The notes: generated by a model from the letters alone, not told the origin. DNA of 32,966 nt from Oscillospiraceae bacterium (GCA_022769845.1 JALEIO010000027.1:1-32966), one strand, 5' to 3'. Shown: positions 9,710 to 20,636, counted from the first letter of the stretch. Made by a program: numbers and translations.

Positions 9710-10486
9710 ATGTCGAAAATTTTAGGTTTTATAGGCACGGGCAATATGGGCTCGGCAATAATAGGCGGTGTTGCCGACAAGACTGATGTTATAAATGCTT
9801 ACGATATAAAGAAAAATGAAAATCTTAAGGTGCATTATAAGGAAAGTATAAAATCGCTCGTTAACGATAGCGATGTTGTTGTTTTTTGCGTTAAGCCGAA
9901 TATGTTTGAAACGGTTCTTAATGAGGTTAAAACTGCGGATTACAAGGATAAGCTGTTTATTTCGATTGCAGCAGGCATTACCAAGGATTTTATAAAACAA
10001 AGGCTCGGCAATGTTAAGCTTGTGCGCGTTATGCCAAATCTTCCGCTTTGTGTGGGCGAGGGTATGAGCGTTGTGTCTCCTGACGAAAATTTAAGTGATG
10101 ACGATTTTGCGTCTGTTAAGCTTATTTTTGAATCGTCGGGGAAAATGTGCGTTATGAGCGAGGATTACATCAATAAAGCTATTGCTGTTAACGGAAGCGG
10201 TCCTGCGTATGTGTTTATGTTTATTGAGGCTATGGCGGACGCACTTGTTAAAAACGGCGTTGACAGGAAAAATTCATACACTCTTGCTGCGCAGACAGTG
10301 CTCGGCTCGGCAAAAATGCTGCTTGAAACAAATCTTCATCCCGGAGTTCTTAAGGATATGGTTTGCTCGCCTGCAGGAACAACCATCGATGCGGTAATCG
10401 ACCTTGAGAAAAACGGTTTTCGTCATTCGGTGATGAGTGCGGTGCAGAAATGCACCGAAAAAGCCATAGAAATGAGCAAAAAATAA
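9710..10486 (+). CDS. proC: Pyrroline-5-carboxylate reductase
   Basis: GFIGTGNMGSAIIGG Rossmann motif; VRVMPNLPLCVGEGMS; GSGPAYVFMFIEAMADALVKNGV. Confidence 0.95.
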   Translation: MSKILGFIGTGNMGSAIIGGVADKTDVINAYDIKKNENLKVHYKESIKSLVNDSDVVVFCVKPNMFETVLNEVKTADYKDKLFISIAAGITKDFIKQRLGNVKLVRVMPNLPLCVGEGMSVVSPDENLSDDDFASVKLIFESSGKMCVMSEDYINKAIAVNGSGPAYVFMFIEAMADALVKNGVDRKNSYTLAAQTVLGSAKMLLETNLHPGVLKDMVCSPAGTTIDAVIDLEKNGFRHSVMSAVQKCTEKAIEMSKK

Positions 10487-10548
10487 AGGTATATTTTGTC
10501 CTTGCTTTCATATAATTTATTATTAAAACATATGAGGAGTGGGGCATA

Positions 10549-11133
10549 ATGAAACGTGCGGCGGAGTATTTAAGGAGAAATTCCTACATATATATAATGG
10601 CATTTGCGCTGTTTGTAATTGGCATTTGCGTTGGAATTTTGGGGGCGGCAGGCATAGGGAATGAGGAATTGGTCGGCCTGACAGAGTATGTGGGGAAATT
10701 TTTCGGGAGCACGCAAAAGGTTGCGCACTTTGACGTTTTCAAAAGATGCGCAGCGCAGAATTTTAAGCTTATATTTTTGTGCGGAATATGTGCGATGTTT
10801 GTCTACACAATGCCTTTTTGCTTTGCCGCGGTTGGGTTTAAAGGATTTACGACAGGTTTTGCTGCGGGCTTTATTCTCAAAACCTTTAATTACAAGGGCG
10901 CAATTTTTATTTTTTCTTCATTTATTCCGGCTCTTGTTTTTCTTATGCCTGTTATGTTTCTTATGTGCGGTGTATGCGTGCGGTTTGCGTTTATGTGCCA
11001 CAAAAACAAGTCGAAGCGAAAAAAAGAGGTTTTTTCGTTTGCATTATCTATGCTTGCGCTGTGGGCAGCAATGAGCCTTATTGATTTGACAGACAGTTTT
11101 GTATCGGAGTTTGTTGTAAAAGGTGTTTTTTAA
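10549..11133 (+). CDS. spoIIM: Stage II sporulation protein M
   Basis: About 194 aa multi-TM protein (YIYIMAFALFVIGICVGILGA...), SpoIIM/DUF95-like, directly upstream of a xerD-like gene as in Bacillus. Confidence 0.85.
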   Translation: MKRAAEYLRRNSYIYIMAFALFVIGICVGILGAAGIGNEELVGLTEYVGKFFGSTQKVAHFDVFKRCAAQNFKLIFLCGICAMFVYTMPFCFAAVGFKGFTTGFAAGFILKTFNYKGAIFIFSSFIPALVFLMPVMFLMCGVCVRFAFMCHKNKSKRKKEVFSFALSMLALWAAMSLIDLTDSFVSEFVVKGVF

Positions 11134-11148
11134 CGAAAGGATAAAATA

Positions 11149-12066
11149 ATGGATTTAACAGAGGATTTTCCCGATATAGATAATTTTGATGATTTGACAA
11201 AAAAATTTTCCGAATATATGAAAGCGGAACGCAGTTCGTCACAAAGCACTATTCAGGCTTATGTGCGGGATATTAAAAATTTTTCGGAATTTGCAAGAAA
11301 GAATTATATAGATATTACCAAAGCTACAAGGCAGAATGTTTTATCGTATGTGATGTATCTTCAGCGGTGTAAAAAAGCGCCGTCCAGCATTACAAGAGCG
11401 GTTGCCGGAATACGAATGTTTTATCAGTATCTTTTAAAGGAAGGAAAAACGAAGGACAACCCTGCTTATCGGTTGAAGCTTCCAAAATGCGATAAAAAGC
11501 TTCCTGATATTATGACGGTGGAGGAGGTAGATCTTCTTTTAAATCAGCCGTCGCAGTCAACTTTTAAGGGAAAGCGGGACAAAGCTATGCTGGAGCTTAT
11601 GTATGCTTCGGGAATGAAGGTGTCGGAGCTTGTGTCGCTTTGCGTTGACGATGTTGATGTAGATCTCGGATTTGTAAAGTGCGTATCTCTTCCTCACGCG
11701 AGAATTGTGCCACTCGGCGCGCCGTGCATTGCCGCGCTTGCCGATTATTTAAGCTATGCACGATTTTATATGATAAAAGAGGAGAACGAAAAAAGACTGT
11801 TTGTAAATTGCAGTGGCACCAAAATAACGCGGCAGGGGTTTTGGAAGATTATAAAGGAATATGCGAAAAAAGCAAATATTGATAAGGATATTACTCCTCA
11901 CACTCTGCGCCATTCGTTTGCCGCGCATCTTTTGGAAAACGGGGCGGATATATCCTCGGTGCAGGAAATGCTCGGACACTGCGATATTTCTTCAACTCAG
12001 AACTATTCGAGGCTTGTGCGTCCGCGAATTAAAGATGTGTATACAAAAACGCATCCGAGGGCGTGA
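11149..12066 (+). CDS. xerD: XerD-like tyrosine recombinase, atypical catalytic residues
   Basis: SAM-like N-terminal core-binding domain, HTLRHSFAAHLLENGADISSVQEMLGHCDISSTQNYSRL and C-terminal VYTKTHPRA. Arg-I position is Lys (ASGMKVSEL) and the GKGxKER beta-hairpin is replaced by SLPHAR. Confidence 0.88.
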   Translation: MDLTEDFPDIDNFDDLTKKFSEYMKAERSSSQSTIQAYVRDIKNFSEFARKNYIDITKATRQNVLSYVMYLQRCKKAPSSITRAVAGIRMFYQYLLKEGKTKDNPAYRLKLPKCDKKLPDIMTVEEVDLLLNQPSQSTFKGKRDKAMLELMYASGMKVSELVSLCVDDVDVDLGFVKCVSLPHARIVPLGAPCIAALADYLSYARFYMIKEENEKRLFVNCSGTKITRQGFWKIIKEYAKKANIDKDITPHTLRHSFAAHLLENGADISSVQEMLGHCDISSTQNYSRLVRPRIKDVYTKTHPRA

Positions 12067-12218
12067 TTTTTGTAAAATTTTGGGCAAACAGAGTGTGAAT
12101 TTTGTTATATTTGCCGAAAATATGCACATAAAAACAAAATATATTAAATTATATTTTGTATAAGTTTTACGAAATTTTGAAAAATCTGCCTTTTTTGATT
12201 TTAAAATATAAAAAAAAC

Positions 12219-12247
12219 TTGCAAAAATAGTGTAAATGATGTAAAAT
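12219..12247 (+). promoter_or_regulatory. Putative sigma-A promoter of the S10 ribosomal operon
   Basis: TTGCAA - 17 nt - TAAAAT; predicted start around 12254, about 240 nt before rpsJ. Confidence 0.65.
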
Positions 12248-12253
12248 ATACGA

Positions 12254-12493
12254 GTGTGGCTTGACATACGATGATGCGGGAGGTTACGGCAAATACGCCA
12301 ATTTCCGCGGAGAATGTCCGAATCATTGAACTCGGGCGGCTTGCATCACAGTACAATATTTTTGTGTTGTATTATGCCCGGTTTGCCTTTTATAAACCGG
12401 GATTTATAATGCAAATGACGTGAAACACACGGCTATGTGTACTGTTTGTGATGTCGTAATGCACAACAAAATTACGATAAGGAGGTACTACAA
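12254..12493 (+). promoter_or_regulatory. Structured 5' leader of the S10 operon
   Basis: Hairpin CCCGGTTT/AAACCGGG (12377-12401); ACACA/TGTGT (12425-12440); long-range CATCACAGTACA (12344-12355) with TGTACT-GTTT-GTGATG (12438-12453); CGTAAT/ATTACG (12455-12476) just before the SD. Confidence 0.45.
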
Positions 12494-12805
12494 ATGGCTA
12501 ATCAGAAAATCAGAATTAAGCTTAAAGCTTATGACCATCAGTTGGTTGACCAGTCGGCACAGAAAATAGTGGAAACCGCGCAGAGAACAGGCGCAAAAGT
12601 TTCGGGCCCTATTCCGCTTCCGACAAAGAAAGAAATCGTAACAATCTTGCGTGCGGTTCACAAATATAAAGATTCCCGTGAACAGTTTGAAATGAGAACT
12701 CACAAAAGATTAATTGACATTCTTGAACCCACATCAAAGACAATTGACACATTGCTTAAAATTTCATTGCCCGCAGGCGTTGATATTGAAATTAAGCAGG
12801 TGTGA
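12494..12805 (+). CDS. rpsJ: 30S ribosomal protein S10
   Basis: [43 protein letters not shown]. Confidence 0.98.
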   Translation: MANQKIRIKLKAYDHQLVDQSAQKIVETAQRTGAKVSGPIPLPTKKEIVTILRAVHKYKDSREQFEMRTHKRLIDILEPTSKTIDTLLKISLPAGVDIEIKQV

Positions 12806-12910
12806 TTGGAACGTCTTTTAAGGTAAGACAGCGTGACTGCAGTTTTTGCGCAGTCGGTCAATGTTGGAGATTTATCTTCAACCAATAACCGAATTAGGAG
12901 GAAGAAAATT

Positions 12911-13543
12911 ATGCAAAAAGCAATTTTAGGAAAAAAACTTGGAATGACTCAAGTTTTTGCAGAAGACGGCACAGTAATCCCCGTTACAGTTGTTTCGGCA
13001 GGCCCTGTAACCGTTACGCAGCTTAAAACTGTTGAGACAGACGGTTACAAAGCTGTTCAGGTTGGTTTTATCGACATTCCCGAAAGAAAGGTGAACAAGC
13101 CTTTGAAGGGACATTTTGACAAAGCGGGCGTCAGCTACAAAAAAACTTTAAGAGAGTTCAGATTTGACGACGGCGTTGAGTATAATCTCGGCGATGAGAT
13201 TAAGGCTGATGTGTTTGCCGCAGGCGATAAAATTGACGTTACGGGCACAAGCAAAGGTAAAGGCTTTGCAGGCACAACAAAAAGATGGGAAACTCACAGA
13301 GGTCCTATGTCTCACGGCTCGGGCTATCACAGAGGTGTAGGTTCGATGGGCGCTTGCTCAACTCCTTCGAGAGTTATGAAAAACAAAAAGCTCCCGGGAC
13401 ATATGGGTGTTGAAAAGGTTACTGTTCAGAACCTTGACGTTGTTAAGGTTGACGCTGAAAAAAACCTTCTTCTCATTAAAGGAGCGGTTCCCGGTCCTAA
13501 AGGCGGATTGTTGAAAATAGTAAACACAGTTAAATCCAAATAA
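12911..13543 (+). CDS. rplC: 50S ribosomal protein L3
   Basis: ATG at 12911 after [63 protein letters not shown]. The track start at 12833 lies upstream of the RBS. Confidence 0.97.
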   Translation: MQKAILGKKLGMTQVFAEDGTVIPVTVVSAGPVTVTQLKTVETDGYKAVQVGFIDIPERKVNKPLKGHFDKAGVSYKKTLREFRFDDGVEYNLGDEIKADVFAAGDKIDVTGTSKGKGFAGTTKRWETHRGPMSHGSGYHRGVGSMGACSTPSRVMKNKKLPGHMGVEKVTVQNLDVVKVDAEKNLLLIKGAVPGPKGGLLKIVNTVKSK

Positions 13544-13571
13544 GATATTTGTTAGAAAGGAGGACTAAAAT

Positions 13572-14195
13572 ATGCCTAAAGTAGGTTTATATAAAATGGA
13601 CGGAAATAAAGTTGGCGACATTGAACTTAGTGATGCAATTTTCGGTCAGGAAGTAAATAAAAGCGCATTGCATCAGGTTGTTGTTAACTATCTTGCAAAT
13701 CAAAGACAGGGTACTCAAAGCACAAAAACTCGTTCAGAGGTTTCGGGCGGCGGCATAAAACCGTGGCGTCAGAAAGGCACAGGCAGAGCAAGACAGGGCA
13801 GCATCAGGGCTACACAGTGGATCAAAGGCGGTATTGCATTAGGTCCCAAACCCAGAGATTACAGCTACACTCTTAACAAAAAGCTTAAAAGAGTTGCTCT
13901 TAAATCAGCTTTCAGTGCAAAAGCTTTGGAGGACGAAATCAAGGTTATTGAAGATTTAAAGGTTGAAGGCTATAAAACAAGTGTTATCGCTAATATGCTT
14001 AAGAGCCTGGACGTTAATTCAAAGGCGCTTATCGTTACTTGCGACAAAGACGATTTAATCGTTAAATCGGCAAGAAACATCAAAGGCGTTACACCTACAT
14101 TTGTAAATGTTTTGAACGTTTACGATATTTTAAGTCACGACCAGCTTATTATCGCTAAAGAAGCGGTAGCAAAGATTGAGGAGGTGTTCGCATAA
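13572..14195 (+). CDS. rplD: 50S ribosomal protein L4
   Basis: [47 protein letters not shown]. Confidence 0.97.
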   Translation: MPKVGLYKMDGNKVGDIELSDAIFGQEVNKSALHQVVVNYLANQRQGTQSTKTRSEVSGGGIKPWRQKGTGRARQGSIRATQWIKGGIALGPKPRDYSYTLNKKLKRVALKSAFSAKALEDEIKVIEDLKVEGYKTSVIANMLKSLDVNSKALIVTCDKDDLIVKSARNIKGVTPTFVNVLNVYDILSHDQLIIAKEAVAKIEEVFA

Positions 14196-14485
14196 TGTTT
14201 GCACACGACATCATCATCAGACCGATAATATCTGAAAAGAGTATGGATCAGTTGGCTGATAAAAAATATACCTTTGAGGTTAAAAAAGATGCCAACAAAA
14301 TTGAAATCAAAAGAGCCGTTGAAGAAATCTTCAATGTAAAGGTTGTGTCTGTCACAACATCGAATGTTCTCGGAAAAATTAAAAGAATGGGAGCAACTTC
14401 GGGCAAAAGAGCCGACTGGAAAAAGGCAACAGTTAAGCTTTCGGCTGATTCCAAGTCGATTGAATTCTTTGAAGGCTTGGCTTAA
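14195..14485 (+). CDS. rplW: 50S ribosomal protein L23
   Basis: [46 protein letters not shown]. Confidence 0.97.
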   Translation: MFAHDIIIRPIISEKSMDQLADKKYTFEVKKDANKIEIKRAVEEIFNVKVVSVTTSNVLGKIKRMGATSGKRADWKKATVKLSADSKSIEFFEGLA

Positions 14486-14509
14486 TAACGAAAAAGGAGT
14501 GTAACGAAA

Positions 14510-15343
14510 ATGGCGATTAAAAAATTTAATCCTACTTCTCCTGCACGCAGATTTATGACGGTGTCAACCTTTGAGGAAATTACAAAGGCAGAGCCGGAAA
14601 AATCATTGCTTGAACCTCTTAAAAAGAATTCAGGCAGAAACTCTTACGGCAGAATTACCATTCGTCACAGAGGCGGCGGGAACAAGAGAAAATACAGAGT
14701 TATAGATTTTAAGAGAAACAAAGACGGAATGAACGCAAACGTAATTGCAATCGAGTATGATCCCAACAGATCTGCTAACATTGCGCTTATTGAGTACGAG
14801 GACGGCGTAAAGAGCTACATTATTGCTCCTTACACACTCAAAGTAGGCGATGTTGTACGTTCGGGCGCTGACGCTGACATTAAGCCGGGCAATGCGCTTT
14901 TGATTGCAGACATTCCCGTAGGTACTTTAATTCACAATATTGAACTTGCTCCGAACAAGGGCGGTCAGCTTGTAAGAAGCGCCGGAAACTGCGCTCAGCT
15001 TATGGCTAAAGAGGGCAAATTTGCTCAAGTAAGACTTCCTTCGGGCGAGGTTAGAATGATAAGACTTGACTGCCGAGCTACAATCGGTCAGGTAAGCAAT
15101 CTCGATCATGAAAATATTTCTATCGGTAAAGCCGGAAGAAAAAGACATATGGGCTGGAGACCTACTGTCCGCGGTGTTGTTATGAACCCCTGTGACCATC
15201 CTCACGGTGGTGGTGAAGGTAAATCTCCTGTCGGTATGCCGAGTCCTGTTACTCCTTGGGGTAAGCCGACTCTTGGTTACAAGACACGCAACAAGAAGAA
15301 ACAGAGCAGCAAGTTTATCGTTAAGAGAAGAAACGCAAAGTAA
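14510..15343 (+). CDS. rplB: 50S ribosomal protein L2
   Basis: [45 protein letters not shown]. Confidence 0.98.
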   Translation: MAIKKFNPTSPARRFMTVSTFEEITKAEPEKSLLEPLKKNSGRNSYGRITIRHRGGGNKRKYRVIDFKRNKDGMNANVIAIEYDPNRSANIALIEYEDGVKSYIIAPYTLKVGDVVRSGADADIKPGNALLIADIPVGTLIHNIELAPNKGGQLVRSAGNCAQLMAKEGKFAQVRLPSGEVRMIRLDCRATIGQVSNLDHENISIGKAGRKRHMGWRPTVRGVVMNPCDHPHGGGEGKSPVGMPSPVTPWGKPTLGYKTRNKKKQSSKFIVKRRNAK

Positions 15344-15382
15344 TATAAAACCTATTTTTATTTTTCGGAAGGAGGTTTATCA

Positions 15383-15661
15383 ATGGGCAGATCGGTTAAA
15401 AAAGGTCCCTTTGTCGAAGAACGTCTTTTAAAAAGAATTATTGATATGAACGACGCAGGCGAAAAGAGAGTTATCAAAACCTGGTCGAGAGCGTCCACAA
15501 TTTTCCCTGAAATGGTAGGACACACAATTGCGGTTTATGACGGCAGAAAGCACGTTCCGGTTTATGTGAGCGAGGATATGGTTGGTCATAAGCTCGGAGA
15601 ATTTGCGCCTACAAGAACATTTAAAGGTCACGCAGGCGCAAAGACAACAGGCGTTAAGTAA
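15383..15661 (+). CDS. rpsS: 30S ribosomal protein S19
   Basis: [48 protein letters not shown]. Confidence 0.98.
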   Translation: MGRSVKKGPFVEERLLKRIIDMNDAGEKRVIKTWSRASTIFPEMVGHTIAVYDGRKHVPVYVSEDMVGHKLGEFAPTRTFKGHAGAKTTGVK

Positions 15662-15702
15662 TTTATTAAAATATCCTATTACTTGAGAGGAGGATTTATT
15701 TA

Positions 15703-16056
15703 ATGGAACAGGTAGTTTCAAACGAAGCAAGAGCAAAGGTTAGCTACGCTCGCATTTCTTCGAGAAAAGTCAAAATAGTTATTGATTTGATCAGAAATAA
15801 ATCTGTCGGTGAAGCACTTGCAATTTTAAAGTTCACACCCAAGGCTGCCGCTGAAATAGTTGAAAAACTTTTGAAATCTGCTATTGCAAATGCAGAAAAC
15901 AATCATAATATGGACGCTGAAAAGCTTTATGTTGCTGAAATTTTTGCAAATCAAGGGCCGACATTAAAGAGAGTTCAGCCCAGAGCAAAGGGCAGAGCGT
16001 TCAGAATAAGAAAAAGAACAAGCCATATTACTGTAGTATTGAAAGAGAAAGAATAA
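15703..16056 (+). CDS. rplV: 50S ribosomal protein L22
   Basis: [50 protein letters not shown]. Confidence 0.97.
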   Translation: MEQVVSNEARAKVSYARISSRKVKIVIDLIRNKSVGEALAILKFTPKAAAEIVEKLLKSAIANAENNHNMDAEKLYVAEIFANQGPTLKRVQPRAKGRAFRIRKRTSHITVVLKEKE

Positions 16057-16072
16057 GAAGGAGGTAAGAGTT

Positions 16073-16741
16073 TTGGGCCAAAAAGTACATCCGCACGGAT
16101 TAAGAGTAGGCGTTATCAAAGATTGGGATTCCAAATGGTACGCCAATAAAAAAGATTTTGGTGATAATCTCGTTGAAGATTATAAAATCAGAAAGTTTTT
16201 GAAGAAATCGCTTTTTGCAGCAGGCATTGCAAAAATTGAAATCGAAAGAAACGACAATAAAGTAAGAATTAACATTTTCTCGGCTAAACCCGGTATTATT
16301 ATCGGCAGAGGCGGCGCAGAAAAAGATAAAATTAAGGCAAATGTAGAAAAACTCATCAATAAAAACGTTATTATTAATATCGTTGAGGTTAAAGGCGCTG
16401 AAGCAAACGCACAGCTCGTTGCAGAAAATATTGCTGCACAGCTTGAAAGACGTATTTCCTTCAGACGTGCTATGAAACAGTGTATGCAAAGAGCTATGAA
16501 GCTTGGCGTAAAAGGTATCAAAACCTCTGTTTCGGGACGTTTGGGCGGTGCTGAAATTGCAAGATGCGAGCAGTATCACGAAGGCACTATTCCGCTTCAG
16601 ACTTTGAGAGCCGACATTGACTACGGTTTCTACGAGGCTGACACAACTTACGGTAAAATCGGCGTTAAGGTTTGGATTTACAAAGGCGAAGTTTTAAGAT
16701 CCAACAAGCCGGCTGCCGCTAAAGGCGAAGGAGGTAAATAA
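16073..16741 (+). CDS. rpsC: 30S ribosomal protein S3
   Basis: TTG start after [30 protein letters not shown] motif [13 protein letters not shown]. Confidence 0.97.
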   Translation: MGQKVHPHGLRVGVIKDWDSKWYANKKDFGDNLVEDYKIRKFLKKSLFAAGIAKIEIERNDNKVRINIFSAKPGIIIGRGGAEKDKIKANVEKLINKNVIINIVEVKGAEANAQLVAENIAAQLERRISFRRAMKQCMQRAMKLGVKGIKTSVSGRLGGAEIARCEQYHEGTIPLQTLRADIDYGFYEADTTYGKIGVKVWIYKGEVLRSNKPAAAKGEGGK

Positions 16742-16744
16742 TCT

Positions 16745-17185
16745 ATGTTGTTACCTAAAAGAGTAAAATACAGAAGAGTTATGAGAGGTCGTATGACCGG
16801 TAAGGCAACAAGAGGAAATAAAGTAAGCCACGGCGATTTTGGTATTCAGGCTTTAGAGCCCGCTTGGATTACAAGCAACCAGATTGAAGCTGCCAGAATT
16901 GCAATGACACGTTATATCAAAAGAGGCGGTCAGGTTTGGATTAAAATATTCCCCGATAAGCCTGTAACGGAAAAACCTGCTGAAACTCGTATGGGTAGCG
17001 GTAAAGGTTCACCCGAATACTGGGTAGCTGTTGTTAAACCGGGCAGAGTAATGTTTGAAATCGGCGGCATTAGTGAAGATGTTGCAAAAGAGGCGCTCCG
17101 TCTTGCTATGCACAAGCTTCCGGTAAAATGTAAAATTGTTTCCCGCCAATCTCAGGAAAGTGACGGTGATTCGAGTGAAAGTTAA
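16745..17185 (+). CDS. rplP: 50S ribosomal protein L16
   Basis: [37 protein letters not shown]. Confidence 0.98.
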   Translation: MLLPKRVKYRRVMRGRMTGKATRGNKVSHGDFGIQALEPAWITSNQIEAARIAMTRYIKRGGQVWIKIFPDKPVTEKPAETRMGSGKGSPEYWVAVVKPGRVMFEIGGISEDVAKEALRLAMHKLPVKCKIVSRQSQESDGDSSES

Positions 17186-17375
17186 TGAAATCAGAGATTT
17201 TGCAGATATGGAATTAGAGCAGAAGCTCACAGAGCTTAAAGCCGAATTATTCAATTTGAGATTTCAGCTTGCTACAAACCAGCTTGACAATCCCAAAAGA
17301 GTAACAGAGGTTAAAAGAACGATTGCAAAAATAAAAACAGTCCTTCGCGAAAGAGAGTTAAAACAATCTGTCTAA
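17166..17375 (+). CDS. rpmC: 50S ribosomal protein L29
   Basis: [63 protein letters not shown] start (17166 or 17175) overlapping the rplP 3' end. Confidence 0.93.
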   Translation: MIRVKVNEIRDFADMELEQKLTELKAELFNLRFQLATNQLDNPKRVTEVKRTIAKIKTVLRERELKQSV

Positions 17376-17453
17376 TGTAATTCTGATTGACAGATAAGAT
17401 AATTCTGAAGGAAAATTTGTATTTTATTTTGTAAAAAGGAGGATTTAAGCAAA

Positions 17454-17708
17454 GTGGAACGTAATTACAGAAAAGTTCGTATAGGCAAGGTTGTAAGCGA
17501 TAAAATGGACAAAACAATCGTTGTTGCCATTGAATATAACGTAAAGCACAGCTTGTACGGCAAAATCGTTAAAAGAACTTATAAATTAAAAGCTCACGAT
17601 GAAGAAGGCGTTGCAAAAATTGGCGATAAGGTTAAAGTTATGGAAACCAAACCTATTTCCAAGGACAAACGCTGGAGATTGGTTGAGATTTTAGAGAAAG
17701 CTCAATAA
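17454..17708 (+). CDS. rpsQ: 30S ribosomal protein S17
   Basis: GTG start; [50 protein letters not shown]. Confidence 0.97.
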   Translation: MERNYRKVRIGKVVSDKMDKTIVVAIEYNVKHSLYGKIVKRTYKLKAHDEEGVAKIGDKVKVMETKPISKDKRWRLVEILEKAQ

Positions 17709-17731
17709 TACTCGGAAAGGAGAGGTTTGTA

Positions 17732-18100
17732 GTGATACAGCAACAAACTTTGTTAAAGGTTGCCGATAACACAGGTGCAAAAGAAATTATGTGCATCAGA
17801 GTGCTTGGCGGCAGCAAAAGAAGATTTGCCAATATTGGTGACACTATTATTGCTTCGGTTAAAAAAGCAACACCAGGCGGCGTTGTAAAAAAAGGCGAAG
17901 TTGTTAAAGCCGTTGTTGTAAGAAGCGTTAAAGGCTTAAGAAGAGCAGACGGCACATATATTAAATTTGATGAAAATGCGGCTGTTATAATCAGAGATGA
18001 TAAAACTCCGAAAGGAACTCGTATATTCGGACCTATCGCCCGTGAATTAAGGGAAAAAGAGTATATGAAGATATTGTCTTTGGCACCCGAAGTTTTATAA
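17732..18100 (+). CDS. rplN: 50S ribosomal protein L14
   Basis: [40 protein letters not shown] start. Confidence 0.98.
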   Translation: MIQQQTLLKVADNTGAKEIMCIRVLGGSKRRFANIGDTIIASVKKATPGGVVKKGEVVKAVVVRSVKGLRRADGTYIKFDENAAVIIRDDKTPKGTRIFGPIARELREKEYMKILSLAPEVL

Positions 18101-18121
18101 GACAAGGAGGCGTTTTGGTTA

Positions 18122-18448
18122 ATGAGAACTAAAGTTCATATTAAAAAAGGGGACGACGTTATTGTTTTATCCGGTGTTGACAAAGGCAAAAAGGGTAAAG
18201 TTTTAAGCGTTATTCCCAAAGAAAGAAAAGTAATCGTTGAAGGCGTAAATATGGCTACAAAGCACAAAAAACCCAAGAGCCAGACTGACCAGGGCGGTAT
18301 TATCCATCAGGAAGCTCCGATTTATGCCTGCAAGGTTATGCACGTTTGCAACAAGTGCGGAAAACCGACTCGTATCGGTCACAAAATTTTGGCTGACGGC
18401 GAGAAGGCAAGAGTTTGCAAAAATTGCTTGGAAGTTTTTGATAACTAA
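18122..18448 (+). CDS. rplX: 50S ribosomal protein L24
   Basis: [43 protein letters not shown]. Confidence 0.97.
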   Translation: MRTKVHIKKGDDVIVLSGVDKGKKGKVLSVIPKERKVIVEGVNMATKHKKPKSQTDQGGIIHQEAPIYACKVMHVCNKCGKPTRIGHKILADGEKARVCKNCLEVFDN

Positions 18449-18471
18449 TTAAGAGAGGAGGATTTTCGCTT

Positions 18472-19017
18472 ATGGCAAGCAGATTAAATGCGCATTACGA
18501 AAATGAAGTTAGAAAAGCGCTTATGGAAAAATTCGGCTACAAAAGCCCGATGCAAATTCCTAAATTAGAAAAAATCGTTATAAATATAGGCGTCGGTGAA
18601 GCTAAAGATAACGCTAAAGCTTTGGACGCAGCGGTTAACGACCTTGCGCTTATCACAGGTCAGGCTCCGGTGGTAACAAAGGCACGCAATTCGGTTGCTA
18701 ACTTTAAAATCAGAGAGGGTATGAACATTGGCTGCAAAGTAACTCTGCGCAAAGACAAAATGTATGAGTTCCTTGACAGACTGTTTAACATCGCTCTTCC
18801 CCGTGTAAGAGACTTCAGAGGTATAAACCCCAACTCTTTCGACGGCAGAGGAAACTATTCTCTCGGCATTAAAGAGCAGCTCATATTCCCTGAAATCGAT
18901 TATGATAAAATCGACAAAATCAGAGGTATGGACATTATTATGGTAACTACCGCAAAAACAGATGAAGAAGCACGCGAACTTTTGACATTGATGGGTGCTC
19001 CGTTCATCAGAGCGTGA
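18472..19017 (+). CDS. rplE: 50S ribosomal protein L5
   Basis: [54 protein letters not shown]. Confidence 0.98.
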   Translation: MASRLNAHYENEVRKALMEKFGYKSPMQIPKLEKIVINIGVGEAKDNAKALDAAVNDLALITGQAPVVTKARNSVANFKIREGMNIGCKVTLRKDKMYEFLDRLFNIALPRVRDFRGINPNSFDGRGNYSLGIKEQLIFPEIDYDKIDKIRGMDIIMVTTAKTDEEARELLTLMGAPFIRA

Positions 19018-19033
19018 GAGGAGGAAGTAAATC

Positions 19034-19219
19034 GTGGCTAAAAAAGCGATGGTATTAAAGCAGCAGAAAGCACAGAAATATTCTACAAGAGAATATAACA
19101 GATGCAAAATATGCGGACGACCTCACGCATACTTAAGAAAATACGGTATTTGCCGTATATGCTTTAGAGAATTGGCATATAAAGGTCAAATCCCCGGCGT
19201 AAGAAAAGCAAGCTGGTAA
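19034..19219 (+). CDS. rpsZ: 30S ribosomal protein S14 type Z (zinc-binding)
   Basis: 61 aa with [41 protein letters not shown] start. Confidence 0.97.
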   Translation: MAKKAMVLKQQKAQKYSTREYNRCKICGRPHAYLRKYGICRICFRELAYKGQIPGVRKASW

Positions 19220-19270
19220 GGCTTTATTGAAATATATTCGGATTAGATTTTAAAAAGGAGGTAGCACAAT

Positions 19271-19669
19271 ATGCAGATAACCGATCCTATCGCTGATATG
19301 CTTACCCGTATCAGAAATGCAAATTCATCAAAACACGAATCAGTTTTAGTTCCTTCTTCAAAAATGAAAGTTGCAATCGCAAAAATCCTTGACGATGAAG
19401 GTTATATAAACGGATATGAAGTTATAGATGACGGTAAACAAGGCGTAATAAAAATTAATCTTAAGTACGGCGCTAACAAGACAAAGGTTATTTCAGGCTT
19501 ACAAAGAGTCAGCAAGCCCGGTTTAAGAGTTTATGCCAATAAAGAAGAAATGCCCAGAGTTTTAAGAGGTCTTGGTATTGCCATTGTATCCACTTCAAAG
19601 GGTATTATGACAGACAAAGAGGCAAGAAAAAACAACGTTGGCGGCGAAGTTTTGGCATTTATTTGGTAG
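19271..19669 (+). CDS. rpsH: 30S ribosomal protein S8
   Basis: [45 protein letters not shown]. Confidence 0.98.
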   Translation: MQITDPIADMLTRIRNANSSKHESVLVPSSKMKVAIAKILDDEGYINGYEVIDDGKQGVIKINLKYGANKTKVISGLQRVSKPGLRVYANKEEMPRVLRGLGIAIVSTSKGIMTDKEARKNNVGGEVLAFIW

Positions 19670-19696
19670 TATTTTTACTAATTGGAGGTGAACACA

Positions 19697-20242
19697 TTGT
19701 CAAGAATAGGCAGAGCACCGATTGACATTCCAAACGGTGTAGAAGTTAAAATTAATCCTGAAAACGAAGTTATTGTTAAAGGGCCTAAAGGCACACTTAC
19801 AAAGAAGCTTCACAGGGATATGACTATAAAAACCGAAGGCTCAACTTTGGTTGTTGAAAGACCTTCCGAGGATAAGGCTCATAAAGCTTTGCACGGTCTT
19901 ACAAGGTCGCTTTTGGCAAATATGGTAACAGGCGTAACCGAGGGATTTTCAAAAACCCTGCAGATTAACGGCGTAGGTTACAGAGCGGCAAAACAGGGTA
20001 AAAAGGTTGTTTTAAACCTTGGATATTCGCATCCTGTTGAGGTTGAAGATTCTGCTGATTACACTTTGGAGGTTCCCGACCCGAATACAATTATTGTTAA
20101 GGGTATTGACAATCAAATTGTCGGCGAGGTTGCGGCCAAAATCAGAGAAAAAAGACTTCCCGAGCCTTACAAGGGCAAAGGTATCAAGTATGCTGATGAA
20201 GTTATCAGAAGAAAAGAAGGTAAGACCGGAGCTAAAAAGTAA
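19697..20242 (+). CDS. rplF: 50S ribosomal protein L6
   Basis: TTG start after [50 protein letters not shown]. Confidence 0.96.
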   Translation: MSRIGRAPIDIPNGVEVKINPENEVIVKGPKGTLTKKLHRDMTIKTEGSTLVVERPSEDKAHKALHGLTRSLLANMVTGVTEGFSKTLQINGVGYRAAKQGKKVVLNLGYSHPVEVEDSADYTLEVPDPNTIIVKGIDNQIVGEVAAKIREKRLPEPYKGKGIKYADEVIRRKEGKTGAKK

Positions 20243-20285
20243 TCTTGCGGTCTTTGAAAAGTTTAAGAAAGGAGCATAAAGCAAT

Positions 20286-20636
20286 ATGATAAAGAAACAG
20301 AGCAGTAACGTATCAAGATTGCGCAGGCATAAAAGAGTTCGTAAAACAATCTCGGGTACGGCACAACGTCCCAGACTCAACGTGTATAGAAGCCTTAAAA
20401 ATATCTATGCTCAAATTATTGATGATACAACAGGCACAACGCTCGTTGCAGCTTCTTCGCTTGATATGGAAGCGGGCGGAAACAAAGACGCTGCAAAAGA
20501 AGTTGGCGCTCTCATCGCTAAAAAAGCTCTTGAAAAAGGTATTAAAGAGGTTGTTTTTGACAGAGGCGGATATATATATCACGGTCGTGTGGCTTCGCTT
20601 GCCGAAGGTGCAAGAGAAGGCGGCCTGCAGTTCTAA
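20286..20636 (+). CDS. rplR: 50S ribosomal protein L18
   Basis: [77 protein letters not shown]. Confidence 0.98.
   Translation: MIKKQSSNVSRLRRHKRVRKTISGTAQRPRLNVYRSLKNIYAQIIDDTTGTTLVAASSLDMEAGGNKDAAKEVGALIAKKALEKGIKEVVFDRGGYIYHGRVASLAEGAREGGLQF

Noticed and set aside
16100-16579. 159-aa minus-strand ORF inside rpsC (and similar antisense ORFs across the ribosomal cluster)
   Set aside because: Fully overlaps a certain ribosomal protein gene; no independent RBS or family similarity.
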